Shown piece by piece: positions 25,323-33,717 of a DNA stretch of 64,000 bases. The position numbers and the translations under genes are program-made. The DNA is taken from positions 2,604,001 to 2,668,000 of the forward strand of contig OZ220748.1 of the NCBI GenBank assembly GCA_965117035.1. Direction: 5' to 3'. Within the stretch, counting starts at the first letter, position 1; each line of letters starts with the position of its first letter. This DNA comes from CAZENU01 sp965117035. Lineage in GTDB: Bacteria > Chloroflexota > Dehalococcoidia > Lucifugimonadales > CAZENU01. The notes beneath the pieces are model-generated. The model did not search any database. It saw only the letters and a program-made list of their open reading frames with translations, and was not told the DNA's origin.

Positions 25323-26231
25323 TCAGACGACGGTTACGTCGTTTTCGAGCAGGCCGATCTTGGCTATGGTTATCTGGACTACGTCGCCTTCGTGGAGGGT
25401 GACGTCGGGCGGGGGGACGATGGGGGTGCCGGTCAGCACCGTCGTCATGTTGGGGATGACGTTGTGGCGGTGCAGCCAGTCGGATAGCTCTTCGCACTTG
25501 CGGGCCATCTCGGACGTCGAGGTCTTGCCGCTGAAGAGCGTCTCGTGGTCGCGCAGGATGGCGCACTCGATGTCGAGGGAGTGCGGGTCGCCGATGGCGT
25601 CGGCGGTGACGAAGCAGGGGCCGATGGCGCAGCTGTTGGCGTAGAGCTTGGCCTGCGGCAGGTACAGCGGGTTCTCACCCTCGATCGACCGGCTGCTCAC
25701 GTCGTTGCCGGCGGTGTAGCCGATGATCTCGCCTTTGTAGACGACGAACGCGAGCTCCGGCTCGGGGACGTTCCAGTCCGAGTCCTCCCGGATGCCGACC
25801 GACTCGAAGGGGCCCATGCAGCGCTCGGGCGTCGCCTTGAAGAAGATCTCCGGCCGCTCGGCCGCGTACACCTTGGAGTAGACGTCCGGGGTGTCGGACT
25901 CGCGGCGGCGTTCCATCTCGCTCGTCCTGTAGGTGACGCCGGCGGCCCAGACCTCGGGCGGATCGAAGGGCCGGTCGAGCCACAGCTCGCCCGTGCCATC
26001 GCGCGAGTCCTCGATGAGCTGCGGCAGGTCGTAGGTGTCGGCGTCGCCGCCGTCGAGGACTGCCGACGCGAGCGCGTCGATGCTGCTGCCCGACAGCGAC
26101 GCCGCGGACGCGAGGTGGTCGACCTCGGTCAGGTCTTCGTCGATGGACGTCAGGTCGTGGAGGACGCCGTCCTCGACCTCGACGGCGAGACGGGGCTCTC
26201 CGTCGTCGGCCGCCACCCGGTAGTACCTCAT
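25323..26231 (-). CDS. Fumarylacetoacetate hydrolase-family protein
   Basis: The 302-residue protein has the FAH metal-binding pattern: VPEPELAFVVYKGEIIGYTA with the acidic cluster, the segment NDVSSRSIEGENPLYLPQAK, and a hydrophobic C-terminal barrel (TVLTGTPIVPPPDVTLHEGD). Such enzymes are Mg2+-dependent hydrolases, decarboxylases or dehydratases of 2-keto acids in aromatic or sugar breakdown. The substrate is unknown. It lies 25 bp downstream of a VOC-family gene on the same strand, probably in an operon. Confidence 0.85.
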   Translation of the reverse strand: MRYYRVAADDGEPRLAVEVEDGVLHDLTSIDEDLTEVDHLASAASLSGSSIDALASAVLDGGDADTYDLPQLIEDSRDGTGELWLDRPFDPPEVWAAGVTYRTSEMERRRESDTPDVYSKVYAAERPEIFFKATPERCMGPFESVGIREDSDWNVPEPELAFVVYKGEIIGYTAGNDVSSRSIEGENPLYLPQAKLYANSCAIGPCFVTADAIGDPHSLDIECAILRDHETLFSGKTSTSEMARKCEELSDWLHRHNVIPNMTTVLTGTPIVPPPDVTLHEGDVVQITIAKIGLLENDVTVV

Positions 26232-26256
26232 GGGGCTCTCCGCTCCTGGTGGTCTC

Positions 26257-27060
26257 TCACGCGCCCGCCATCCTGGCAGGGTCGATCTGGATGATGGAGA
26301 AGTGGGCGCCCTGTGGGTCCTGTATTGGCGCTATCCTGCCGACGCCGGGGACCTCGATCGGCGGCGCGACGACGGTTGCCCCGAGGTCCGCGGCCTTCGC
26401 CAGCGAGGCGTCGAGGTTGGCTACTGCGAAGTAGATCGACCAGTAGCAGGGCACCTCGCCCCACTCTTCCCGGATCGCCATCATGCCGGCCGCCGACTGC
26501 CCGCCGAGGCGGTACTCGAGGTATTCGCCGCCGCCATGGGCAGGATGCGTGTTCGCCGTCCAGCCGAACAGCCCGCCGTAGAAGGCGGCGGCCCTGTCGG
26601 TGTCGTTGGTGTACAGCTCGTTCCAGGCGAGCGCGCCGGGCTCCCCGAAGATGCCGGCGCCGATGTGGTCCCGCGGCTCCCAGGCGGCGAACATGGCGCC
26701 CGTCGGGTCCATGGCGACCACCATGCGGCCGGACGTGAAGACGTCGAACGGGCCGTTGACGACGGTGCCGCCGAGCTCGGTTATCCGCGGCGCTATCTCG
26801 TCCGCGCTCTCGACGGTGAAGTAGCTCAGCCACGCCGGCCGGCCGCCGGTCATCCGCTCCATCTCCTCGGGCATCCTGTAGAGCGCGCAGGAGCTCCTGC
26901 CGCGCTTGCTCAGCATCGAGTAGGACATGCCCTCGCCCATCGGCATGTCGGTGGCGTCCAGCTCCAGCAGCCCGGTGTAGAAGCGCTTGGCCCCGTCGGG
27001 GTCGGTAGTGCCGAGGTCGGCCCAGCTGAACATTCCGGGTTCGTGTTTGGTTACTTCCAT
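26257..27060 (-). CDS. VOC-superfamily (glyoxalase-like) two-domain protein
   Basis: The 267-residue protein contains two vicinal-oxygen-chelate modules: SWADLGTTDPDGAKRFYTGL near the N-terminus and AWNELYTNDTDRAAAFYGGL in the second half, each followed by PTGAMFAAW or PQGAHFSII. The substrate is unknown. The start is the ATG preceded by AAGGAGG; longer in-frame versions run into the divergent SDR promoter. A TATACT -10 candidate lies at 27087-27092 on this strand. Confidence 0.85.
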   Translation of the reverse strand: MEVTKHEPGMFSWADLGTTDPDGAKRFYTGLLELDATDMPMGEGMSYSMLSKRGRSSCALYRMPEEMERMTGGRPAWLSYFTVESADEIAPRITELGGTVVNGPFDVFTSGRMVVAMDPTGAMFAAWEPRDHIGAGIFGEPGALAWNELYTNDTDRAAAFYGGLFGWTANTHPAHGGGEYLEYRLGGQSAAGMMAIREEWGEVPCYWSIYFAVANLDASLAKAADLGATVVAPPIEVPGVGRIAPIQDPQGAHFSIIQIDPARMAGA

Positions 27061-27124
27061 TGTGCCTCCTTGGGTATGCAGCAACCAGTATATCCGAAAG
27101 CGGGTCGCCGGAAGGCGTGCCGGC

Positions 27125-27153
27125 TTCGGACGCCGTTCGGCATGGTCTACAAT
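27125..27153 (+). promoter_or_regulatory. Promoter for the SDR / enoyl-CoA hydratase operon
   Basis: TTCGGA (27125-27130) and TACAAT (27148-27153) with a 17-nt spacer lie about 75 bp before the chosen SDR start. Confidence 0.45.
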
Positions 27154-27229
27154 GATCCGCGGTGAGCGAGTGGCCGTGACCGTGCATGGAAGCGCCCTTG
27201 GAAAAGGCGACGAGAGGGACGGTGCGAAA

Positions 27230-27997
27230 GTGGGTAACGACATCTTCGACCTGAGCGGCAGGGCCGCCATCGTGACGGGCGGCAACGGCGGGATCGGGCT
27301 CGGCATCGCCGAGGGCCTGGCCGCCGCGGGCGCGAACGTGGCGGTCGTCGGCCGGGACGAGGCCAAGACGGAGGCGGCGGCCGAGCGGCTGCGCGGCCAC
27401 GGCGTCGAGGCGCTGGGACTGACGGCGGACGTGAGCGACGCGGCGGCCGTCGACGAGGTGGTGTCGTCGACCGCGGAGCGGTTCGGCCGCATCGACATCC
27501 TGGTCAACAACGCGGGCATCGCGAGGCGCGGGCTGCTCCAGGACTATACGGAGGAGGACTGGGACGATGTCGTGGACATCAACCTGAAGGGCATGTTCCT
27601 CTTCTCGCGGGCCGTCCACTCGCACATGGTCAGGGCCGGCGGCGGGAAGGTCATCAACATCGGGTCGATGGCGTCGATATTCGGGCTCGACTGGGCGCCG
27701 GCGTACGGCGCGAGCAAGGGCGGCGCGGTGCAGTTGGCCAAGAACATGGCCGTCGCCTGGGCGAAGGACAACATCCAGGCCAACGCCATACTGCCCGGAT
27801 GGATCGAGACGGACCTGACGGCGCCGCTCCCTGAGATCGCCCCGGAGCGCTACGCGCTGATCAACTCGCGGGTACCGCAGGGGCGCTGGGGCGTGCCGGC
27901 CGACTTCGCCGGGGTCGCCGTCTTCCTGGCCAGCAGCGCGTCGGACTACGTCACCGGGGCCGTCATCACGGTCGACGGCGGTTTTTCGTCCTTCTGA
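27230..27997 (+). CDS. Short-chain dehydrogenase/reductase
   Basis: The 255-residue SDR has the cofactor motif VTGGNGGIGLGIAEGLA, LTADVSD, the NNAG motif (DILVNNAGIA), the active Ser in NIGSMAS, and YGASKGG with the catalytic Tyr and Lys. The end is ITVDGGFSSF. It is of the gluconate-5-dehydrogenase / 3-ketoacyl reductase type (FDLSGRAAIVTGG), so it may act on a sugar acid. The GTG start is chosen from GAGAGGGA upstream and family length; an upstream GTG near 27178 is an alternative. The next gene begins 1 bp after its stop. Confidence 0.88.
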   Translation: MGNDIFDLSGRAAIVTGGNGGIGLGIAEGLAAAGANVAVVGRDEAKTEAAAERLRGHGVEALGLTADVSDAAAVDEVVSSTAERFGRIDILVNNAGIARRGLLQDYTEEDWDDVVDINLKGMFLFSRAVHSHMVRAGGGKVINIGSMASIFGLDWAPAYGASKGGAVQLAKNMAVAWAKDNIQANAILPGWIETDLTAPLPEIAPERYALINSRVPQGRWGVPADFAGVAVFLASSASDYVTGAVITVDGGFSSF

Positions 27998-27998
27998 C

Positions 27999-28814
27999 AT
28001 GGCGGGCGGAGGCGACTCAAGCGGCTCCGGGGACGCCATTCTGCTGGCCGTCGCGGACGGGATCGCGACGATCACGCTGAACCGTCCCGAGCGGCGGAAC
28101 GCGGTCGACTACGAGGGCTGGAAGCTGCTGCGGAGCACGGCGTGCGAGGTGGCGGAGCGCGACGACGTGCGGGTCGTGGTGCTGACGGGCGCGGGGGACG
28201 CGGCGTTCTCGGCCGGGGCGGACATCTCCGACTTCGGCCGGCACCGGAGCGACTCGGAGCAGGGCGCGGTCTACGCCGAGGCGTTCGACGGCGCTATCGA
28301 CGCGGTGGAGGACATCCCGCAGCCGACGTTGTGCCTGATCAGGGGCGCCTGCGTGGGCGGCGGGTGCGAGCTGACGCTGGCCGCCGACATGCGCATCGCG
28401 GCGGACAACAGCCGGTTCGGCATACCGGCCGCGAAGCTGGGCATCCTGATCGGCTACGGGGAGATGCGCCGCCTGGTCGACCTGGTGGGCCGGGGCAACG
28501 CCAGCGACCTGCTGCTGACGGGCAGGTTGGTCGACGCCGCAGAGGCGCTGCGGATGGGGCTGGTGAACGAGGTCGTTCCCGCGGCCGAGGTCGGCGAGCG
28601 GGTCTATTCGCTGGCGGCGGAGATCGCCGCGCTGGCGCCGCTGTCGCATCGCCGGCACAAGGAGATCATGCGGACCGCGCTGCGCGATCCCGGCCTGGAG
28701 GGCCTGAGCGACGAGGAGACGCGGCTGCCGTACGCGAACTTCGACTCGGCCGACTTCCACGAAGGCCGCCGTGCGTTCAGGGAGCGCAGGCCGCCGCGCT
28801 TCGAGGGGCGCTAG
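27999..28814 (+). CDS. Enoyl-CoA hydratase/isomerase-family protein
   Basis: The 271-residue crotonase-fold protein shows ITLNRPERRNAVDYEG, the oxyanion-hole segment AAFSAGADISDFG, CVGGGCELTLAADMRIA and RFGIPAAKLGI. The acidic residue usual at the second oxyanion motif (GGG-CE) is present. It probably acts on a CoA thioester. It is translationally adjacent to the SDR gene, with 1 bp between stop and start. The downstream region is a long repeat block. Confidence 0.88.
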   Translation: MAGGGDSSGSGDAILLAVADGIATITLNRPERRNAVDYEGWKLLRSTACEVAERDDVRVVVLTGAGDAAFSAGADISDFGRHRSDSEQGAVYAEAFDGAIDAVEDIPQPTLCLIRGACVGGGCELTLAADMRIAADNSRFGIPAAKLGILIGYGEMRRLVDLVGRGNASDLLLTGRLVDAAEALRMGLVNEVVPAAEVGERVYSLAAEIAALAPLSHRRHKEIMRTALRDPGLEGLSDEETRLPYANFDSADFHEGRRAFRERRPPRFEGR

Positions 28815-28956
28815 GGGTTACAGGACGCGCTCGGTCGGGTCCCAGCGGGGGCGCCGGGGTCGATTTCCTGTGAGCTGTGCCATTGTGTTCCAAAGTGTTC
28901 CATTCCTATCCGGGCGGTGGAACAGTTTGGCGGAAAATGGAACAGTGGGTGTTGTG

Positions 28957-29460
28957 CGGCCCCCTCGATACGCCCCGACGAAGAGTCGGGGCACTCGGGG
29001 CGAACGGGTTGTATGCCCACCAACTCTGAACAGTTGCGCTTCGTGCTCGAACCAGATTCCGAAGACGTCTGAACTGTGATTCGTGGGGTTCTGATGATTG
29101 GGATGATTGGTGCTGAGCCTCGCCCACTCTTTGTTGCGGCCCCTCGATACACCCCGACGAAGCGTCGGGGCACTCGGGGTGAACGGGGCCATGCGGCATC
29201 GGCCCCGCCCTGAACATCGAACTGTGCGGGCCCCTCGATACACCCCGGTTAAGCGTCGGGGCACTCGGGGCGAACGGGTTGGGCGGCAACGGCCCCGCCC
29301 CAAACACCGAGTTGTGCGGCCCCCTCGATACACCCCGACGAAGCGTCGGGGCACTCGGGGTGAACGGGGTCGTGCGGCATCGGCCCCGCCCCAAACACCG
29401 AGTTGTGCGGCCCCCTCGATACACCCCGACGAAGCGTCGGGGCACTCGGGGCGGACGGGT
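28957..29460. repeat. Tandem array of five hairpin repeat units
   Basis: Five copies of a unit with CCCCTCGATACACCCCGACG, then AAGCGTCGGGGCACTCGGGG, start near 28957, 29136, 29226, 29316 and 29407. Each contains the 8-bp stem CCCCGACG/CGTCGGGG with a 3-nt loop; the third is slightly altered. The last four repeat at about 90-bp intervals. The block fills the 759-bp gap between the enoyl-CoA hydratase and cca; no gene is seen there. The same unit forms the core of the 177-bp elements at 42915 and 58565. Confidence 0.85.
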
Positions 29461-29573
29461 CCCGTAGCGACGGCCTCCACCCAGCCTCGTAGTGATCAGG
29501 CTGCGGCATCCCCCTCCCGCTGGCTCCCTCCCGCCAGTAGGGACGACAAGGCGCACCCCTCTCCCCTGGGAGG

Positions 29574-30824
29574 CTACCCCTGCCGCGCGGAGGGCTGGCC
29601 GCCGCCGAGGCGCCGGCTGACGTAGGTCTCCTCCTCCTCGCGGGTGGAGACGAGGCCGTCGAGCCTTGCGTCGAGGAGCGCCGTGAGTATCTCGCCGACG
29701 CGGGGCCCCTGAGGGACTCCCAGTGCGAGGAGGTCGTTGCCGTCGAGCAGGGGCCTGACGTGCCTGAGCTCGTCGAGGTACAGGCGCATGCGCTCGGCGG
29801 CGCGGGGCCGGCGGCAAGTCAGCGCGACGCCCTCTATCGCCGCGGGCTCGACCCCGTGGAGCAGGGCGTAGACGCGGCTGCGGGCTTGTCGCGGCGCGTC
29901 GAGCGGGTCGAGCAGGCCGGCCATGCGGGCCACGCCCGTCGCGATGGCGGCCGACTCGCCGGTCGCGTCGAGCCGGGCGGCGGCGCCGGCGAGCTGTCCG
30001 GGCGGCGCGAGAGAGAGCGTCGCCGCGAGGCGGACGGACTCGGGCGCGGACGCGTGGGCGCCGAGGACGTCGAGCGGCGCGCCCTCGAGCGCGAGCGCGG
30101 GATGGACGGCGGCGAGAACGCCGTGGTCGCGGGCGATTCGCAGGCAGGTTGGCCACCTGTCCTCCGCGAGCAGCAGCTGCAGCTCACGCCGCAGGCGGTC
30201 GCCGCTGATCGTGTCGAGCCGGCCCAGATCGCGCTCGAGCAGGCCGCGCGTCGTGGGCTCGATCTGGAAGCCGAGCCTGCCCGCGTAGCGCACGGCTCTC
30301 AGGATGCGGGTGGCGTCGTCGACGAAGCTGCCGGGATGCAGTATTCGGACGAGGCGGGCCCGGATGTCGGCCGCGCCGCCATGGGGGTCGAGCAGCGTTC
30401 CCCAGTCGTCTTCGGCCAGGCTGGCGGCCATGGCGTTCATGGAGAAATCGCGGCGCGCCGCGTCCTGTTGCATCGTGCCGGGGCCGACGTCCGGTAGGGC
30501 GCCGGGACGGGCGTACGATTCGGTCCTGGCCCTTGCGAGGTCCAGCGTGAGTCCGTCGACGTCCAGCTTCGCGGTGTCGAACCGGGAGCGGGCGGTCACC
30601 TCGCCACCCAGGCCGGATGCCAACGCGTCCGGCAGGCCGTCGAATGCGCCGTCGGCGACGACGTCGAGGTCGACGGGCTTGCCGCCGAGCAGCAGGTCGC
30701 GCACGGCGCCGCCGACGAGGTAGAGCCCGGCTCCGCGCTCATCGGCTATGGCGGCGGCGCGGCGGAGCAGGCGTACCTGGTCGGCTGTGAGCTGGCGTTC
30801 GAGCCGGTCGGCGATGGAGGACAT
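29574..30824 (-). CDS. cca: CCA tRNA nucleotidyltransferase / poly(A) polymerase family
   Basis: The 416-residue nucleotidyltransferase has YLVGGAVRDLLLGG, the catalytic pair in VDLDVV, RRDFSMNAMA, the LLDPHGGAADIRARLVRIL segment and the RILRAVRYAGRLGF motif that binds tRNA and nucleotide. It adds or repairs the 3' CCA. All three tRNAs in this window already encode CCA, so repair is the likelier role here. The family also includes poly(A) polymerases and single-nucleotide-specific enzymes that cannot be told apart with certainty. Confidence 0.88.
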   Translation of the reverse strand: MSSIADRLERQLTADQVRLLRRAAAIADERGAGLYLVGGAVRDLLLGGKPVDLDVVADGAFDGLPDALASGLGGEVTARSRFDTAKLDVDGLTLDLARARTESYARPGALPDVGPGTMQQDAARRDFSMNAMAASLAEDDWGTLLDPHGGAADIRARLVRILHPGSFVDDATRILRAVRYAGRLGFQIEPTTRGLLERDLGRLDTISGDRLRRELQLLLAEDRWPTCLRIARDHGVLAAVHPALALEGAPLDVLGAHASAPESVRLAATLSLAPPGQLAGAAARLDATGESAAIATGVARMAGLLDPLDAPRQARSRVYALLHGVEPAAIEGVALTCRRPRAAERMRLYLDELRHVRPLLDGNDLLALGVPQGPRVGEILTALLDARLDGLVSTREEEETYVSRRLGGGQPSARQG

Positions 30825-30966
30825 GGCTGCGCGGGCACCGGTGGGGTAGGTCGATTGTAGCAGCCGCCCTCACAGTGACGAGTCTTGCGTACCTTCCTTG
30901 GCAGCAGATCGCAGCGGTTGAGCAGAGGATTCCCTATTGGGAAGCCCCACCCCCTGGATTCCCGCC

Positions 30967-30999
30967 TTCGCGGGAACGACGATTATGCAAGGGTCTCCC
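30967..30999. repeat. Single 33-bp repeat unit
   Basis: One unit (TTCGCGGGAACGACGATTAT, then GCAAGGGTCTCCC) of the tandem repeat at 25166 and 57558. Confidence 0.8.
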
Positions 31000-31066
31000 C
31001 CCGTCTCCATGGGGCGGGCTCTGCGCGTGAAAGACGGTTGGCCGGGTGTCTGCTGCTCGGTCCCGG

Positions 31067-32404
31067 CTACCGCCGGGGGAGTCGGGCCTGCAGCCAGTCG
31101 CGGTGGCCTTCGAGCACCGGCCTGAGCTCCGGGTTGTCGGTGACGGCGGACATCTCGCCGGGGTCGGACTGGAGGTCGATGAGCTGCTCGCGGTCGCGGC
31201 CCTCGTCGTAGAGGACGTACTTGTAGCGTTCGGCGGCGACCATGTGGCCGAACTCGCTCTCGACGTGAAGGCGGTCGCGCCAGCGGTCGGGCGGGACGCC
31301 CTCGACCAGCGGCCTCAGGCTGGCGCCCTCGAGGCAGGCGGGCGGCGCGACGCCGGCGTAGTCGCAGACGGTGGGCAGCAGGTCGAGGCCGTTCGACACG
31401 AGGTGGTCGCGGTCGACGCGGCCGGCGTGCGTCACGCCCTTCCAGCTCACGATCATGGGCACACGCGTCGCCTCCTCGTAGAGCACGGACTTGTGCTCCA
31501 TGCGGTGTGCGCCGCCCATGTCGCCGTGGTCGGTGCTGAATACGACGAGCGTGTCCTCCTCCTGCCCCGACTCTCGCAGCGCGTCGAGCACGCGGCCGAT
31601 CTGCCGGTCGACCATCTCGGTCAGGCGGCAGTAGGCCCAGCGGTGCAGCCGCCAGCGCTCCGCCGACCACGTCTCGCGGGCGTTTCTCCTGAAAGGCCGC
31701 TGGTCGAGGATGTTCGCCACGGCCTCCGGCTCCGGGTCCTGCGGCTCCAGGTTGGCCGGCGCCGGGGGGCAGACTTTCCCGAAAAACTCCTGCTCGGACA
31801 TGCCCACAGGAATTTGGAGGGCCTCGTCGAGGGCTACAAGCTCCGCCCGCCGGCGCTCCGGGCTCACGTCGATGCCGAACGTCTCGTCGCCGCCGGCGTC
31901 CCTGATTGCCATGAAGCAGATGTCGTGCGGGTTGATGAAGGACGAGACGAGCAGGAAGGGCCGGTCGCGCTCGCGGCGGATGAACTCCGCGCTGGCGTCG
32001 GCGAGGCCGTCCCGCTGGTCCGCGGTCAGGTACGTGAAGCCGATCTCCTCGGGGGACATGCCCGGCGGCAGGTGCGTCTTGCCCCCGTAGGCGGTTTCGT
32101 ACCCGGCCTCCCGCAGCAGCCGTCCCATGGCGTTCGACACGATCTCGGACGGTACGCTGGCCGCGTCGCCGTCGTGGTTGCTGCGGATGCCTATCTCGCC
32201 CGGCATGCGGCCGGTCATCATGCTGTACCGGGACGGCAGGCAGACAGGGTTGGCGCAGTAGGCGCGGTCGAATCGCACCCCGTTGGCGGCGATGCTGTTC
32301 ATGGCGGGCGTGCGGACGTACGGGTTGCCGGCGCAGCCCATCATGCAGGCCTGCTGCTGGTCGGTGAAGACGTAGAGGATGTTGGGACGGCTTCGGCCGC
32401 CCAT
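31067..32404 (-). CDS. Sulfatase (type I, formylglycine-dependent)
   Basis: The 445-residue sulfatase has the metal-site start RPNILYVFTDQQQ and the formylglycine motif C-L-P-S-R within NPVCLPSRYSMMTGRMP. Further metal ligands lie in VVFSTDHGDMGGAHR, and Lys/His in YGGKTHLP. It would hydrolyse a sulfate ester of a sugar or other organic compound after Cys is converted to formylglycine. No signal peptide is visible, so it is probably cytoplasmic. It follows the HpcH-type aldolase gene by 15 bp, forming an operon for breakdown of a sulfated compound. Confidence 0.9.
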   Translation of the reverse strand: MGGRSRPNILYVFTDQQQACMMGCAGNPYVRTPAMNSIAANGVRFDRAYCANPVCLPSRYSMMTGRMPGEIGIRSNHDGDAASVPSEIVSNAMGRLLREAGYETAYGGKTHLPPGMSPEEIGFTYLTADQRDGLADASAEFIRRERDRPFLLVSSFINPHDICFMAIRDAGGDETFGIDVSPERRRAELVALDEALQIPVGMSEQEFFGKVCPPAPANLEPQDPEPEAVANILDQRPFRRNARETWSAERWRLHRWAYCRLTEMVDRQIGRVLDALRESGQEEDTLVVFSTDHGDMGGAHRMEHKSVLYEEATRVPMIVSWKGVTHAGRVDRDHLVSNGLDLLPTVCDYAGVAPPACLEGASLRPLVEGVPPDRWRDRLHVESEFGHMVAAERYKYVLYDEGRDREQLIDLQSDPGEMSAVTDNPELRPVLEGHRDWLQARLPRR

Positions 32405-32419
32405 CGGGGCCCCCGCGGT

Positions 32420-33178
32420 CTAGCTCGACGCCCTGGCGACGCGGTCGAGGAACGCCCTGCCGCCGGCCTCGGCCCACGCCGTCCACTGCGTGTTGAGGAA
32501 CTGGACGCCCATGGCGATGTTGTGGTCGACGTTCGCGTCGTTGGTCAGCGCTCCGGCTACTTTGCCCGCGCCGACGATCTGCTCGTAGGCGCGGTCGACG
32601 ACGGCCTGCACCTCGGGGTGGCTCGGCTCTCCCAGGCGGCCCATCGACTGCGCGAGGTCGCCCGGCGCGACGAAGAAGACGTCGATTCCCTCCACCTGCA
32701 GTATCTCGCCGAGATTGTCGATGGCGACGACGTCCTCGATCAGGATGACGGCCAGCGTCTCGGCGTTGGCCTTCTTGGCGTAGTCGGCGACGCCGACGCC
32801 CTGCCGGCTCGTGTAGTTGCCCCTGTGCCCGATGGGGTGGAACTTGGAGGCGTCGGCGACGGCTCTGGCCTCTTCGGCGGTGTTGACGTGGGGGACTACG
32901 ATCGCCTGAGCGCCGACGTCCAGCGTCCGGTAGATGACGCCGGGCAGGTTGAGGTTGACGCGCACGACGGAGGTCATGCCCCACAGGTCGCACGCCCGCG
33001 TCAGGTTGGGGATATCGGCGAAGTCGACCGGGCCGTGCTCGCCCTCGATCCACACGCCGGCGAAGCCGTAGCTGCCCAGGAACTCGATCATCTCCGCGGT
33101 GTGCGGCCCGCCCACGACGGTGGCGACCCCGCCCTCGTCCAGGATGCGCTTGACCCGGTTCTGCCTGAGCTCTGCCAC
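32420..33178 (-). CDS. HpcH/HpaI-family class II aldolase
   Basis: The 252-residue protein has the pyruvate-aldolase pattern: GFAGVWIEGEHGPVDFADI (Asp/Glu-His), VRVNLNLPGVIYRTLDVGAQ, VVPHVNTAEEA, LIEDVVAIDNL (metal Glu) and FFVAPGDLAQSMG (metal Asp). These enzymes split 2-keto-3-deoxy sugar acids or related substrates using a divalent metal. Start chosen: the GTG with AAGGAGG 6 nt upstream; a start 27 bp earlier would overlap that ribosome site. It is the first gene in the operon with the sulfatase. Confidence 0.87.
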   Translation of the reverse strand: MAELRQNRVKRILDEGGVATVVGGPHTAEMIEFLGSYGFAGVWIEGEHGPVDFADIPNLTRACDLWGMTSVVRVNLNLPGVIYRTLDVGAQAIVVPHVNTAEEARAVADASKFHPIGHRGNYTSRQGVGVADYAKKANAETLAVILIEDVVAIDNLGEILQVEGIDVFFVAPGDLAQSMGRLGEPSHPEVQAVVDRAYEQIVGAGKVAGALTNDANVDHNIAMGVQFLNTQWTAWAEAGGRAFLDRVARASS

Positions 33179-33250
33179 GGCGTACCTCCTTGGTTGGCGC
33201 GGCAATTGTATGGGCGCGTCCCTGGCCGGTCAACCGATCGGCGGCCGCGG

Positions 33251-33711
33251 GCGTCACCCTCACCCCAGCCCCCGTATCGTAGTACGGGTCGGCTCTCTCG
33301 CGTCGAGGGAGAGGCGGCAAGGCCTGTCCTCCCTCCCCTGGCGGGAGGGAGCTAGAGGGAGGGGGAGTTGGCGGCGCGAGGAAGCCGTGGCTTTGCAGCC
33401 GGAGTTGTTGGAGGGAGGAGGACAATTGCGCGGCTCTGGGCGCCAGAGGGTTGGAAGGCGTCACCCTCACCCCAGCCCCCGTATCGTAGTACGGGTCGGC
33501 TCTCTCGCGTCGAGGGAGAGGGGGCAAGGCTTGTCCTCCCTCCCCTGGCGGGAGGGAGCTAGAGGGAGGGGGAGTTGGCGGCGCGAGGAAGGCGTGGCTT
33601 TGCAGCCGGAGTTGTTGGAGGGAGGAGGACAATTTGCGCGGCTCTGGGTGCCAGAGGGTTGGAAGGCGTCACCCTCACCCCAGCCCTCTCCCGTCAAGGG
33701 AGAGGGGGCAA
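33251..33711. repeat. 208-bp direct tandem repeat (two full copies, one partial)
   Basis: Copies start with GCGTCACCCTCACCCCAGCC at 33251, 33458 and 33666 (partial). The two full copies are nearly identical over 207-208 bp. Fragments of the same family (GTGAGGGTGA, CTCCCGCCAGGGG) occur at 40801-40920, 53517-53570 and 63633-63665. The 539-bp gap between genes holds only these copies. Confidence 0.85.
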
Positions 33712-33717
33712 GAGGAT

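Noticed and set aside
28815..29573. Protein-coding frames in the repeat block upstream of cca
   Set aside because: They are translations of the hairpin repeat unit in both strands with identical repeated peptides and no ribosome sites.
30870..33632. Very long minus-strand frame (920 codons) over the sulfatase and aldolase region
   Set aside because: It is an out-of-frame shadow of two well-supported genes in GC-rich DNA, contains repeat-derived sequence and has no domain signal.
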